64,000 bases of DNA from positions 1 to 64,000 of the forward strand of contig JBILGU010000007.1 of assembly GCA_044350805.1 (NCBI GenBank). The letters run 5' to 3'. The translations under genes were made by a program, and so were the position numbers. The notes under the pieces were generated by a model, which saw only the letters and a program-made list of their open reading frames with translations, searched no databases and was not told where the DNA came from. Of the stretch, positions 52,564 to 60,409 are shown in pieces. The stretch comes from UBA6136 sp044350805 (lineage in GTDB: Bacteria; Pseudomonadota; Gammaproteobacteria; Methylococcales; Methylococcaceae). Within the stretch, counting starts at the first letter, position 1; every line of letters begins with the position of its first letter.

Positions 52564-53430
52564 TTAGGCGGCGAGACGGGGTAGTTCATTGACCGGAGGG
52601 TCAATTTGATAGGCTGAGGCGCTCTGGGTCTTGTTTTTGTTCAGGAGATAGAACGCCTCCACGCTGCTTTGGGAGTATTTGCGTTCAAGGCGTCGAATGG
52701 CGAAATGGCAGCGGGCCATATCCTGAAAGTGGTCCATGAACATCCGATTGCAAAGTGCGCCGGCTGCTGCTCCCACCATCGGAACCATCATGCCGAGGGT
52801 GCGCTTCGAGATGACGACCCCAAGTCGTCGACTGATGAGGTTGATGAGATTGATCAGGGCGGGCGCTTTGCTTGCGTCTCGAATTCCTGCTGCCGCCAGA
52901 TATTTGGTCGCCTCGCTGACCGGTGAATGCAGAGCCATACGGAGGCCGTAGTAACCGATGTCGGCATCGTCATCCTCAGCGCTACAGCCGCCCAGTGCGA
53001 AAACAGAGAGGCAGGCAATGCGTGACTCAAGACTGGAGAGATCCTCGCCCTCTTGCCGCGCGATCTCCGCAATAGAGCTCAGAATCAGGGTGGTCGAGAA
53101 GGGCATTTCAAACAATAGCGCCGGCCCCCCAAAAAAACCCCCGAGTGCCCCGGTCGCGATGCACAGCGCTCTTTGAATGCGTGGACTGCCCAGGCGTTTT
53201 TTTTGAGACAAATGCATGATGCTGAGGTCAAGACCGTGGCTGACGATTTGTCGGGCAGCCCGGTGAATCCTCAGGGAGAGCCTGGTCGGTAGGAGCTTGA
53301 GAGTCGCTGTGATGGGCGAACCTAAGGCGCTGGACAGCCTGATGGCATAGCTGGGCTGTTCCAGTCGCTGGAACGCTTGGGCCAGGATGATCTGGTCGGA
53401 CTCCGTTATCAGGCTGGAATGTGCGTTCAT
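52564..53430 (-). CDS. EcsC-family protein
   Basis: A protein of about 288 residues with a central EcsC-like domain (HRAARQIVSHGLDLSIMHL; GGFFGGPALLFEMPFSTTLI; REDLSSLESR-type helix; VGAAAGALCNRMFMDHFQDM). EcsC proteins are linked to membrane transport or protease control in Bacillus but their activity is unknown. The predicted promoter -10 at 53490-53485 rules out starts above about 53475; ATG 53430 or 53448 fit. First gene of a five-gene operon. Confidence 0.78.
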   Translation of the reverse strand: MNAHSSLITESDQIILAQAFQRLEQPSYAIRLSSALGSPITATLKLLPTRLSLRIHRAARQIVSHGLDLSIMHLSQKKRLGSPRIQRALCIATGALGGFFGGPALLFEMPFSTTLILSSIAEIARQEGEDLSSLESRIACLSVFALGGCSAEDDDADIGYYGLRMALHSPVSEATKYLAAAGIRDASKAPALINLINLISRRLGVVISKRTLGMMVPMVGAAAGALCNRMFMDHFQDMARCHFAIRRLERKYSQSSVEAFYLLNKNKTQSASAYQIDPPVNELPRLAA

Positions 53431-53484
53431 GCGGATGGGAAGTGACATCCCGATGATGAGGAGGGAATTCGCTGAGATGGCGCT

Positions 53485-53518
53485 AACGTAACAGAGCTTC
53501 ATGACAGGTTTGTGACGC
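53485..53518 (-). promoter_or_regulatory. Pho box and -10 before the EcsC/P-ATPase/MetK operon
   Basis: On the minus strand: GCGTCAC, AAAC, CTGTCAT (perfect), ten bases, TACGTT. The box covers 53518-53501. Confidence 0.62.
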
Positions 53519-53529
53519 GCACCGAGTCG

Positions 53530-53547
53530 ATGCCATACAAATGTCAC
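53530..53547 (+). promoter_or_regulatory. Candidate Pho box before the 63-aa protein
   Basis: ATGCCAT, ACAA, ATGTCAC form a good 18-base box, but the expected -10 at ten bases is poor (CAACCT). It is 12 bases from the divergent box at 53501-53518. Confidence 0.42.
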
Positions 53548-53596
53548 ATAACCATGGCAACCTTTGTCCCCCCTTATTTTGGCATGGAGGTTGAGA

Positions 53597-53788
53597 GTGA
53601 TTGGAGGCGATGAGCTCAGCGAATTTTCCTGTGAGACTGATTTTGCATATCTTGATGTCGCACTGATTGAAGACATTGATGATGACCTGATCGACGACGG
53701 AGTCGCCTCATACACGGCGAATCCGGCTTTGTATGACGGCCTAACTGTCGTGGATGGGCTCCCGAATCTAGAGTCGCGCCAGCGCTGA
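53597..53788 (+). CDS. 63-residue acidic protein of unknown function
   Basis: A very acidic small protein (IGGDELSEFSCETDFAYLDV, then ALIEDIDDDLIDDGVASYTA), with two Asp/Glu-rich stretches that might bind cations. GTG 53597 is chosen from GGAGG at 53586-53590; a TTG at 53564 has no site. It is the first gene of the divergent pair with the EcsC-like gene. I do not recognise it. Confidence 0.6.
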   Translation: MIGGDELSEFSCETDFAYLDVALIEDIDDDLIDDGVASYTANPALYDGLTVVDGLPNLESRQR

Positions 53789-53853
53789 ATCGGATTTTGA
53801 ATCCGGCGGGCGGCGCGCATCCATTGCAAGCTGCAGGACACCTCCGGATCGGT

Positions 53854-53887
53854 GCGTAAGAAAGCTGTCACATTCTCTCCCTAGACT
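53854..53887 (+). promoter_or_regulatory. Pho half-site and -10 before pstB2-phoU
   Basis: GCGTAAG (weak), AAAG, CTGTCAC (perfect), ten bases, TAGACT (53882-53887). One strong half-site and correct -10 spacing. Confidence 0.58.
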
Positions 53888-53929
53888 GGTCCTCATACTG
53901 GTCTATCTGTTTCGGGATACTCGCATTCC

Positions 53930-54853
53930 GTGGATGAGCAGTCATCAGGTAATCCCCGCATGGTGCCAAGCTCGTTTTCTGATCCACACCCAAAGCCTCG
54001 TCCGCCATCATTGGGCTGGAAGCCAGGTTCATCGCCTGATAGCCTCCCTGATGTCTTTCCCCCCGTGCCTTCCAATTCCAAATTGTCTTGCCGTGGTCTT
54101 AGCATCTTTTACGGGGATGCTCAGGTTGTCTTTAAAGTAGATCTCGATGTTCGGCAGAATGAAGTTCTCGCCCTGATAGGGCCCTCGGGATCCGGAAAGA
54201 CCTCAATTTTGCGAAGTCTGAACCGGATGAATGACCACCATCCGCTGTGCCGTGTCACAGGGGCGGTCTGGTTTGAGGGTCAGGATATTTACGCTAGTCA
54301 CTCAGATGCTGTCGCGACTCGAATGGCTATCGGGATGGTCTTCCAGAAGCCCAATCCCTATCCCCGATCGATTTACGAAAATATTGCTTACGGCCTTCGC
54401 ATTCACGGCAGGGTTTCTTGTCGTGCAGAGGAAAACGTCTTGGTCGAAAAATGTCTCCGTCAGGCCAACTTATGGCCCGAGTTTGCCCGGCGGTTGGGGC
54501 AATCGGCCTTGGATCTCTCGCTGGGACAGCAGCAGCGACTTTGCATCGCCCGCGCCATGGCCATCAATCCTGAAGTGATCTTGATGGACGAGCCTTGTTC
54601 GTCTCTTGATCCCTTATCAACGCTGGGCGTTGAGTCCTTGATTCAGGAGCTTGGGCAAACAACGGCCATCGTTGTCGTAACCCCCTCGCTGCAACAGGCC
54701 GCTCGAATTTCCTCACGAACGGCTTTCATCCATAGCGGTCGACTGATCGAAGTGGGACCGACGGCCCGTTTGTTTACATCTCCCAAGCAATCTTTAACCG
54801 AGCGATTTGTCTCAGGTCAGGTTGGCCTATCTGCCGGCAACAATCATGAATGA
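53930..54853 (+). CDS. PstB-like ABC ATPase lacking the H-loop histidine
   Basis: A 307-residue paralogue of PstB. Walker A GPSGSGKTS, Q-loop VFQKPNPYPRS and Walker B VILMDEPCSSLD are intact, but the switch region reads VTPSLQQAARISSRT where PstB at 28053 has VTHSMQQAARVSQRT (His to Pro), and the signature is LSLGQ for LSGGQ. ATP hydrolysis should be weak. No extra permease lies nearby, and phoU follows with an eight-base overlap, so it could be a regulatory or competing subunit. GTG 53930 is chosen; ATG 53960 is possible. Confidence 0.88.
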   Translation: MDEQSSGNPRMVPSSFSDPHPKPRPPSLGWKPGSSPDSLPDVFPPVPSNSKLSCRGLSIFYGDAQVVFKVDLDVRQNEVLALIGPSGSGKTSILRSLNRMNDHHPLCRVTGAVWFEGQDIYASHSDAVATRMAIGMVFQKPNPYPRSIYENIAYGLRIHGRVSCRAEENVLVEKCLRQANLWPEFARRLGQSALDLSLGQQQRLCIARAMAINPEVILMDEPCSSLDPLSTLGVESLIQELGQTTAIVVVTPSLQQAARISSRTAFIHSGRLIEVGPTARLFTSPKQSLTERFVSGQVGLSAGNNHE

Positions 54854-55541
54854 TGACGGCCTCAAGGGGCATACCTTTCTGCGTTACGACGGTGAACTCT
54901 CTCACCTCCATTTGATGGTTTCTGAGATGGGAGGACTTGTTCTTGACCAGTTAGTCGCAGCGCTTGACGCCGTCTCTCGTCAGGATGCTGAAGCGGCTCA
55001 GAAAGTCATGGGTAACGATATTTTCTTGGACCGATTGGAGGTTCTTGGCGATGCAGAAATTATTCGGGTGATTTCCCAAAATGCACCGATGGCATCGGAT
55101 CTTCGCCTGATCATTACCGTCTCCAAGAGCATCAGTGACCTTGACAAGATTGGTGATGAGGCAGTAAGAATCGCCGGGATCCTTCTGGATATGAAGCAGG
55201 CGGGCATGGATGGAATGAGTAGCGATCTTGCGCTTGCTTTAAAAGAAGTGGGGCAACTTGCGCTGGCTAACCTCCGAGCTGCTCTGGAGCTTTTTGAGGT
55301 GTGGAGCGAGGATCAGGCCCTGAGCGTGATTGAGGGACATCGTCAAATGGATGGCCAGTTTCAAAGGGAGCTTCAGCGAGCCCTGACCTCCATCATGGAG
55401 AACAAAATCAAAGTAGAAGTGGCGGTGTCGTTCGTGCTCATTGCCAAATCATTTGACCGTATTACGCACCATGCACTGAATCTTGCGGAGTACGCGCTAT
55501 TTGAAATGGAAGGCGTGGATCTTCGGTTGATCCAGCCATGA
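54846..55541 (+). CDS. phoU: Phosphate signalling protein PhoU
   Basis: A 231-residue all-helical PhoU. Conserved repeats: DIFLDRLEVLGDAEIIRVIS, DLRLIITVSKSISDLDKIGDEA and DRITHHALNLAEYALF carry the acidic metal-binding residues of both halves. PhoU links Pst transport state to PhoB control. ATG 54846 overlaps the end of the PstB-like gene by eight bases. Confidence 0.93.
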   Translation: MNDDGLKGHTFLRYDGELSHLHLMVSEMGGLVLDQLVAALDAVSRQDAEAAQKVMGNDIFLDRLEVLGDAEIIRVISQNAPMASDLRLIITVSKSISDLDKIGDEAVRIAGILLDMKQAGMDGMSSDLALALKEVGQLALANLRAALELFEVWSEDQALSVIEGHRQMDGQFQRELQRALTSIMENKIKVEVAVSFVLIAKSFDRITHHALNLAEYALFEMEGVDLRLIQP

Positions 55542-55575
55542 TGGATAGAAACATTAAGAAATTGAGGATCTACGG

Positions 55576-55734
55576 ATGAATCATGATTGGAGGATCAATT
55601 TTGAATGGGTCGTGACCGGTGCGGCCGTGATCGGTGTGATTATGCTTTTGGTTCTGGCTGAAGTGCCTGGGCGATCTGAGTCCACGGATCAGTCGCTGCC
55701 AGCGACCGACGGTGTTCGAGGTGGCACAGAGTAA
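55576..55734 (+). CDS. 52-residue single-pass membrane protein
   Basis: MNHDWRINFEWVVTGAAVIG starts the protein; residues ~10-32 are one membrane segment (VVTGAAVIGVIMLLVLAEVP) and the C-terminus is polar. GAGG lies eight bases before ATG 55576, 34 bases after phoU. Too short for family recognition. It may be cotranscribed with pstB2 and phoU. Confidence 0.55.
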   Translation: MNHDWRINFEWVVTGAAVIGVIMLLVLAEVPGRSESTDQSLPATDGVRGGTE

Positions 55735-55921
55735 AGCTAGGAGGAACCTGCGTTTCTGGGCTTCTTGACGGTCTGGGGTCGCCGGTTTTTTGATGTCGAA
55801 TTCGCCGTCGATCCCTGATGGAATCAGGGTATGCTCCTTCTTTTCATGGAGTTGAAACATACGCCTTATATGCTCTGTATCTTTTCTCCAAGTATCAACC
55901 TAAGTGGTTTTACTTTATTTC

Positions 55922-55951
55922 CCCGCTTCATTTCGAAGCGGGTTTTTTTTT
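55922..55951 (+). terminator. Intrinsic terminator after phoU unit
   Basis: CCCGCTTC (55922-55929) pairs with GAAGCGGG (55935-55942), followed by nine T residues. Confidence 0.92.
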
Positions 55952-55973
55952 GCCTTGCTTTTATTGCGGCCGG

Positions 55974-56007
55974 ACTTCACTGAATAGTCATGTCTGTCGG
56001 CTAAAGT
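55974..56007 (+). promoter_or_regulatory. Pho box and -10 before the P-ATPase/sensor/MinD operon
   Basis: ACTTCAC, TGAA, TAGTCAT, ten bases, TAAAGT (56002-56007). It lies just after the terminator. Confidence 0.58.
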
Positions 56008-56077
56008 GCCTGCTGAGATGGCCGTTTTGCCTTAAATTATGTGGCCAGGAAAAATTCCCTTTAAAAGAGGCACTTCC

Positions 56078-56128
56078 ATGATTAAGGGTCCAAGGAAAGA
56101 CATCATTCACGCATTGATCCGGTTGTGA
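56078..56128 (+). CDS. 16-residue leader peptide coupled to the P-ATPase
   Basis: ATG 56078 has AGAGG seven bases upstream and encodes MIKGPRKDIIHALIRL. Its TGA overlaps the GTG of the P-ATPase as GTGA (56125-56128). This could explain translation of a gene that lacks its own ribosome binding site. It may be a leader or just a coupling element. Confidence 0.45.
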   Translation: MIKGPRKDIIHALIRL

Positions 56129-58140
56129 TTGAGAGAATGCAAGCGCTACGGGGTGATGGGTCTGAGTCCGCGCCAAAGAGACTTGAACTCAACTGGGTTC
56201 GATTCAGGGATCCTGGAGTGGCCCTGGGTCTTGCGCTTTTTGCCGTCCCCCTTGAACTTGCCTTGGCCCAGCCGGCCATCATCTTCTTTATGCTCAAAGC
56301 GCTGGTCCCCAAGTGGAAAGAGACGTATGAACATATCCGATCCTCTGGAAAACCCAATGCAGAGCTACTGGATTCCCTCTGGGTTCTCTTTTATACCCTG
56401 ACAGGGGAGCTCGTAGCTCCGGCCCTTTCGCTGGTTCTCCTCGAATCGGGAAATGCACTCCGTGATCTTACGGCGGTCAGAGAAGATCAAGCGAAGGTTG
56501 ACCCCATTCCGAGTCGACTCTACTGGGTTGAGCGGGGTGGTCGCCGTAGGCGAATTCACTCAAAGCATCTTAAGAAGGGCGACCAAGTCCATTTGGGTGC
56601 CGGTGATCGCATACCGGCCGATGGTTTGATCCGAAAAGGCAATGCCCTTCTTGATACGGGCTTCCTGACAGGGAAATCCAGTCTGACGAGAAAAGGTGAA
56701 GGAGAGCATGTTTATGCCGCCACTCTGGTCACTAAAGGGCAGTTTGTCTTTGAGATTGAGGTCATGGGTCCCGATACGCGGGTTGCTTCGATGTTGCAAG
56801 GACACCTCGAAAGGCCGAGGGAAGATACGCGTCTCAGTAACTACATGGAGGCACTCGGCAATCAGGCAGTGATGCCCGCCCTGATCGGGGGCGCTGTTGT
56901 ATTCATGTCCACCGGTCATATCAATAAGTCACTGGCGCCGCTCTCTCTTGATTTTGCCCAAGGTGTTGGTATTTCCGCGCCCATTCCAGTGCTTCGTAGT
57001 ATCAATCACAACGCCCAAGTGAGTGGCATTCTGATCAAGGGAGGTCATGCTCTTGAGACACTGGCGCAAGTGAATGCGGTGGTGTTTGACAAGACCGGGA
57101 CCCTGACAGAGCAATCCAGCGAGATCGAGGCGCTGGAAAGTTTTGACTCGGATCTGACTGAGGATCATCTTTTGCACTGGGCAGTTTCAGCGACGAATTT
57201 CACTCTACATCCCTTTTCGATCGCGCTTGAAGCATACGCAATGACCCGTGGCGTTGTCCCGATGAGCGCTGAAGTTCTAGATTCCTCCGATTCCGGGGTG
57301 ACTGCGGACCTTCAAGGCATGAGTGTGACCGTCGGAACAAGTCATTTCCTGAAAGCTCGGGGAATTGCCGTTGATGATCAATATCATCGGTCGCATAAGT
57401 CGGTGATTCGTGATCGCTCCATTCGCTATATCGCAGTAGACCGGCGGGTGGTAGGGGCCATTTCTTATACCAATCCTCTCCGATCCGAGGCAGCATCGAC
57501 CATTGCCAAGCTTCAGGAGATGGGGATCGCCTGTTTCCTCTTCACGGGGGACAATGGCCGGGCGGCTAACGCGGTTGCCTATAAATTGGGCTTCAAACCA
57601 TCCAATACATTTTCAGAGCTCTCCGCTGATCAGAAAGTCTTAATGCTTGAAAGGATCAAGCGTGAGCATGGCACGATCGCTTATGTGGGGGATGGGCTCA
57701 ATGACGCACCGGCGCTGGTTGCCGCAGACTTGGGGATCTCCTTCAGTGATGCGACCGATCTTGCTCGCGAGTGTTCCGACGTGGTGATGCTGAACAACAG
57801 TCTCCTTTCCATTCCGGCCGCCATTCATTCCGCACGAAGTGCGATGGGTCTTGTCCGCCAAAATATCGCGATTGTGGTCTCCGCCAACCTGGTGACGGTT
57901 GCCGGTGGTGTTTTCTTCAATATGGGGCCACTGCTTTCCGTGCTGATCAATAACGGTGGGACCGTCGTTGCGGGCCTCAATGGGATGCGGCAGCCCGCGA
58001 AAGAAAAAGCGACCAATGAAACCGTTGAGCATGGATTGATTCGGGATGATCGAAATCTCCTTGGGATGAATTGGCGCAAACGTCAACGCAAAGGGCTTTC
58101 AAGTCTTTTGGGCGATGATCCTTCGGAGGCCCAGGCGTGA
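56125..58140 (+). CDS. P1B-like P-type ATPase with altered catalytic motifs
   Basis: A 671-residue P1B-like pump without a Cys metal-binding N-terminus. It keeps FDKTGTLTEQ, the HP motif (TLHPFSIALEAYA), VGDGLNDAPALVAADLG and the end segment LINNGGTVVAGLNGMRQ. But the A-domain TGES is TGKS (FLTGKSSLTRK), and helix 4 has ISAPIPVL with no CPx, so normal dephosphorylation and metal coordination are doubtful. GTG 56125 is chosen from coupling to the leader peptide; ATG 56137 is an alternative. It overlaps the sensor gene. Confidence 0.85.
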   Translation: MIERMQALRGDGSESAPKRLELNWVRFRDPGVALGLALFAVPLELALAQPAIIFFMLKALVPKWKETYEHIRSSGKPNAELLDSLWVLFYTLTGELVAPALSLVLLESGNALRDLTAVREDQAKVDPIPSRLYWVERGGRRRRIHSKHLKKGDQVHLGAGDRIPADGLIRKGNALLDTGFLTGKSSLTRKGEGEHVYAATLVTKGQFVFEIEVMGPDTRVASMLQGHLERPREDTRLSNYMEALGNQAVMPALIGGAVVFMSTGHINKSLAPLSLDFAQGVGISAPIPVLRSINHNAQVSGILIKGGHALETLAQVNAVVFDKTGTLTEQSSEIEALESFDSDLTEDHLLHWAVSATNFTLHPFSIALEAYAMTRGVVPMSAEVLDSSDSGVTADLQGMSVTVGTSHFLKARGIAVDDQYHRSHKSVIRDRSIRYIAVDRRVVGAISYTNPLRSEAASTIAKLQEMGIACFLFTGDNGRAANAVAYKLGFKPSNTFSELSADQKVLMLERIKREHGTIAYVGDGLNDAPALVAADLGISFSDATDLARECSDVVMLNNSLLSIPAAIHSARSAMGLVRQNIAIVVSANLVTVAGGVFFNMGPLLSVLINNGGTVVAGLNGMRQPAKEKATNETVEHGLIRDDRNLLGMNWRKRQRKGLSSLLGDDPSEAQA

Positions 58141-59570
58141 AATCGATTCGGCTGCTCTTCTCTGGCCTTTTCGCCCTCGTGATCCTGTTTTCTGTAGGGA
58201 TGGTGGCATCGATCTCTTTGATGGTGCAGTTAAGAGAGGCGGATGAGTCTGCTGAGATTCTGATTGGGCTGATCGGTGGACGAGTTGAAGACCTCATTGA
58301 TCTTGAGTTCAGGGAGTTGACCAGTCTTGAGCGAATCTACGCGCGGCAATTTGAGACGGAGCGGACGGGTTTCACGGGCAATGTGCATGACGAGGCTTTT
58401 GTCCGGGAAATGATCGCTTCCGTCAGGACGCAAAGTCTGATGACCAAAGCCATGACCTTGAGCTTTGTCGATGCCAATGGGCGCTGTCTCGCGTTGGACC
58501 GAAGGCGGACAGCCACACCGGTCGTCAAGCTGTGTGATCTGTCCAAGAACGGTTCCATCCGGTGGTACGGTTTCGAGACCTTTGGCTCTGCCCGGGAACC
58601 TTTGATGCAGAGCGTCATGGCTTCTGATATTCGGGAGGATCCCGCATTTTTGGGGGCCTTGAAGCGAAGAGAGGCCGTCATCTCGGGTCTCCATTTGAGT
58701 CACTGGCGTTCTGATGCCCAAGTCGTCAGTGTCTACGAGCCTGTTTACGATCGCAAAGAAAAGTATCGTCTGATGGTGATGGCGGATATGGATGTTCGAA
58801 CCATTGCCATCAATCTCCAGGGCCTTCAGGTGCCAACGGGGACATCTCTGTTCCTTTTTGATGGGGGTGGGCGTCTTTTGGCCTCATCCCTGCGACAGAC
58901 GGATGAGGAGACAGGGGTCTCTGATCCTGCAGTTTTCCCTGTGCTTTCGAAAAATCAGGCCCCTTCAATTCAGGCCGCAAATCTGGCGCTTGCAGGGCAA
59001 AAGGGGGGCTACGTTGTCAATGAGGAAAAGACCCTCAGGATTAAGCAAGGGGATGAGCTTTACTACGTTTATGTCTCTCCCGTTGTTCGGGGTAGCGGAC
59101 AGGATTGGAGCTTTGCGATTGTTATTCCGCAAAGTGCCCTGATCAATCACATTCTTTATGGGATTCGGATCGCGGCTTGGGTTACCGGGGGGCTTGTCAT
59201 TTTCGCGATCCTCATGGGAATTTATCTTGCAGGCTGGATTACACGGCCGATCCAGACCCTGGGAAAGGCTGCCCAGGCTCTTGAGCTGAACCAGCTGGAT
59301 GACCCTGTGATGCCCATGTCAGCGCTAACCGAGGATTCAAAGCGGCCCAATGAGTTTGGCCGTCTCGCCACGCTCTTTCTCAGAATGATCGCAGAGGTGC
59401 GGGCAAGGCATCGGCTCTTGGAAATCCAGCTGGAACAGCTGCGTGTCGATGTCAACGACAAGGAGACGGAAGCTGAAGTGCAGGCTATCGCTGATACGGA
59501 GTTTTTTCAGGGGCTTCGGGCAACGGCGCTCAAATTAAGGGGAGTCCATCGTCATGATGTCGAAGTCTAG
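58137..59570 (+). CDS. Cache-HAMP membrane sensor without output domain
   Basis: A 477-residue protein: first membrane helix at ~6-30, a large double-Cache-like periplasmic domain (LSFVDANGRCLALDRRR; DMDVRTIAINLQGLQVP), second helix at ~345-368 and a HAMP region (WITRPIQTLGKAAQALELNQ). A short coiled tail ends with ADTEFFQGLRATALKLRG; I recall similar tails on sensor proteins next to MinD-like ATPases, especially in cyanobacteria. No kinase, cyclase or MCP domain. GTG 58137 shares GTGA with the ATPase stop. Confidence 0.8.
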   Translation: MKSIRLLFSGLFALVILFSVGMVASISLMVQLREADESAEILIGLIGGRVEDLIDLEFRELTSLERIYARQFETERTGFTGNVHDEAFVREMIASVRTQSLMTKAMTLSFVDANGRCLALDRRRTATPVVKLCDLSKNGSIRWYGFETFGSAREPLMQSVMASDIREDPAFLGALKRREAVISGLHLSHWRSDAQVVSVYEPVYDRKEKYRLMVMADMDVRTIAINLQGLQVPTGTSLFLFDGGGRLLASSLRQTDEETGVSDPAVFPVLSKNQAPSIQAANLALAGQKGGYVVNEEKTLRIKQGDELYYVYVSPVVRGSGQDWSFAIVIPQSALINHILYGIRIAAWVTGGLVIFAILMGIYLAGWITRPIQTLGKAAQALELNQLDDPVMPMSALTEDSKRPNEFGRLATLFLRMIAEVRARHRLLEIQLEQLRVDVNDKETEAEVQAIADTEFFQGLRATALKLRGVHRHDVEV

Positions 59571-59615
59571 TTCCAAGGCGAAGGCCGGGACGTTTTTGGG
59601 GGTCAGGAGGAGTGG

Positions 59616-60374
59616 ATGGGACGGCTGATTGCAATTCATTCCTTTCGGGGCGGTACGGGGAAATCGAACATTTCGGGAAATGTTGCCGCTTGGCTTGCAA
59701 TGCAAGGTCATCGGGTGGGGATTATCGATACGGACATCCAGTCTCCGGGGCTGCACGCACTCTTTGGTGTCTCGCCTGCCACGGTTAAATCCACCCTGAA
59801 CGATTATCTTCTCGGGCGATGTGGCATTGAAGAGGCTGCCGTCGATGTGACGACTTCGATAGTGCGGGAGAATGATCCAGAATCAGGGCGAATTTATCTG
59901 ATCCCTTCGAGCATGAAGACCGGGGAGATCACCCACATTATTCAGTCTGGTTACGATGTGGGTCGTCTGAATATCGGCTTTCAACAATTGATCCAGAAAC
60001 TGGATCTTGATTACCTTCTGGTCGATACGCATCCCGGGGTCAATGAGGAAACGCTTTTGGCTGCGGCGATCAGCGATGTTTTGGTGCTGATCCTCAGGCC
60101 GGATCGACAGGATTATCAGGGGACCGCCATCATGCTGGAACTCGCCCGGAAGCTTCACGTACCGCATGTGCACTTGGTCATCAATAAGGCGGTGAGTCGT
60201 TCTGATTTCAAGGTGTTGCAGGAGCGGGTTGTTTCAACCTTCAAGGAACGGGTGCTTGCTGTCATCCCCTTGACGGAGGATGTCGCGGCGCTCGGTAGTT
60301 CGGGTCTTTTTTGTGTCGAGCATCCGCAGCATGAATTTACGCTGGCGATACAACAGATTGCCGCTGCCCTCTGA
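59616..60374 (+). CDS. MinD/ParA-like ATPase
   Basis: A 252-residue deviant Walker ATPase: FRGGTGKSNISGNVAAWLAM, GIIDTDIQSPGLHALFG and LVDTHPGVNEETLLAA. The start and the LHALFG/LNDYLLGRCGIEEAA region match a MinD group I recall with Cache-HAMP sensors. GGAGGAGTGG lies before the ATG, 45 bases after the sensor gene. Its role is likely spatial or signalling, not chromosome partition. Confidence 0.88.
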   Translation: MGRLIAIHSFRGGTGKSNISGNVAAWLAMQGHRVGIIDTDIQSPGLHALFGVSPATVKSTLNDYLLGRCGIEEAAVDVTTSIVRENDPESGRIYLIPSSMKTGEITHIIQSGYDVGRLNIGFQQLIQKLDLDYLLVDTHPGVNEETLLAAAISDVLVLILRPDRQDYQGTAIMLELARKLHVPHVHLVINKAVSRSDFKVLQERVVSTFKERVLAVIPLTEDVAALGSSGLFCVEHPQHEFTLAIQQIAAAL

Positions 60375-60409
60375 AGGTCTTTTTTCTTCCATTGACACGA
60401 GAGCGTCAC

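Larger units (their letters stand above)
55735..56077. other. Intergenic region with terminator and promoter
   Basis: Holds a small hairpin (CCCTGAT/ATCAGGG near 55815), the terminator at 55922-55951, and the Pho box and -10 of the next operon. I see no further gene here. Confidence 0.6.

Noticed and set aside
53431..53871. N-terminal extension of the EcsC-like gene to 53871 or to ATG 53502
   Set aside because: The extension lacks family similarity and spans the predicted Pho promoter at 53485-53518.
55570..55860. A 96-codon minus-strand frame after phoU
   Set aside because: No ribosome binding site or domain; it overlaps the better-supported 52-aa plus-strand gene.
44955..60374. Naming the 45-60 kb cluster a ferrosome (fez) or magnetosome locus
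   Set aside because: The P1B-like ATPase lacks the expected metal motif, no magnetosome genes are seen, and homology cannot be checked here; kept only as an open hypothesis.
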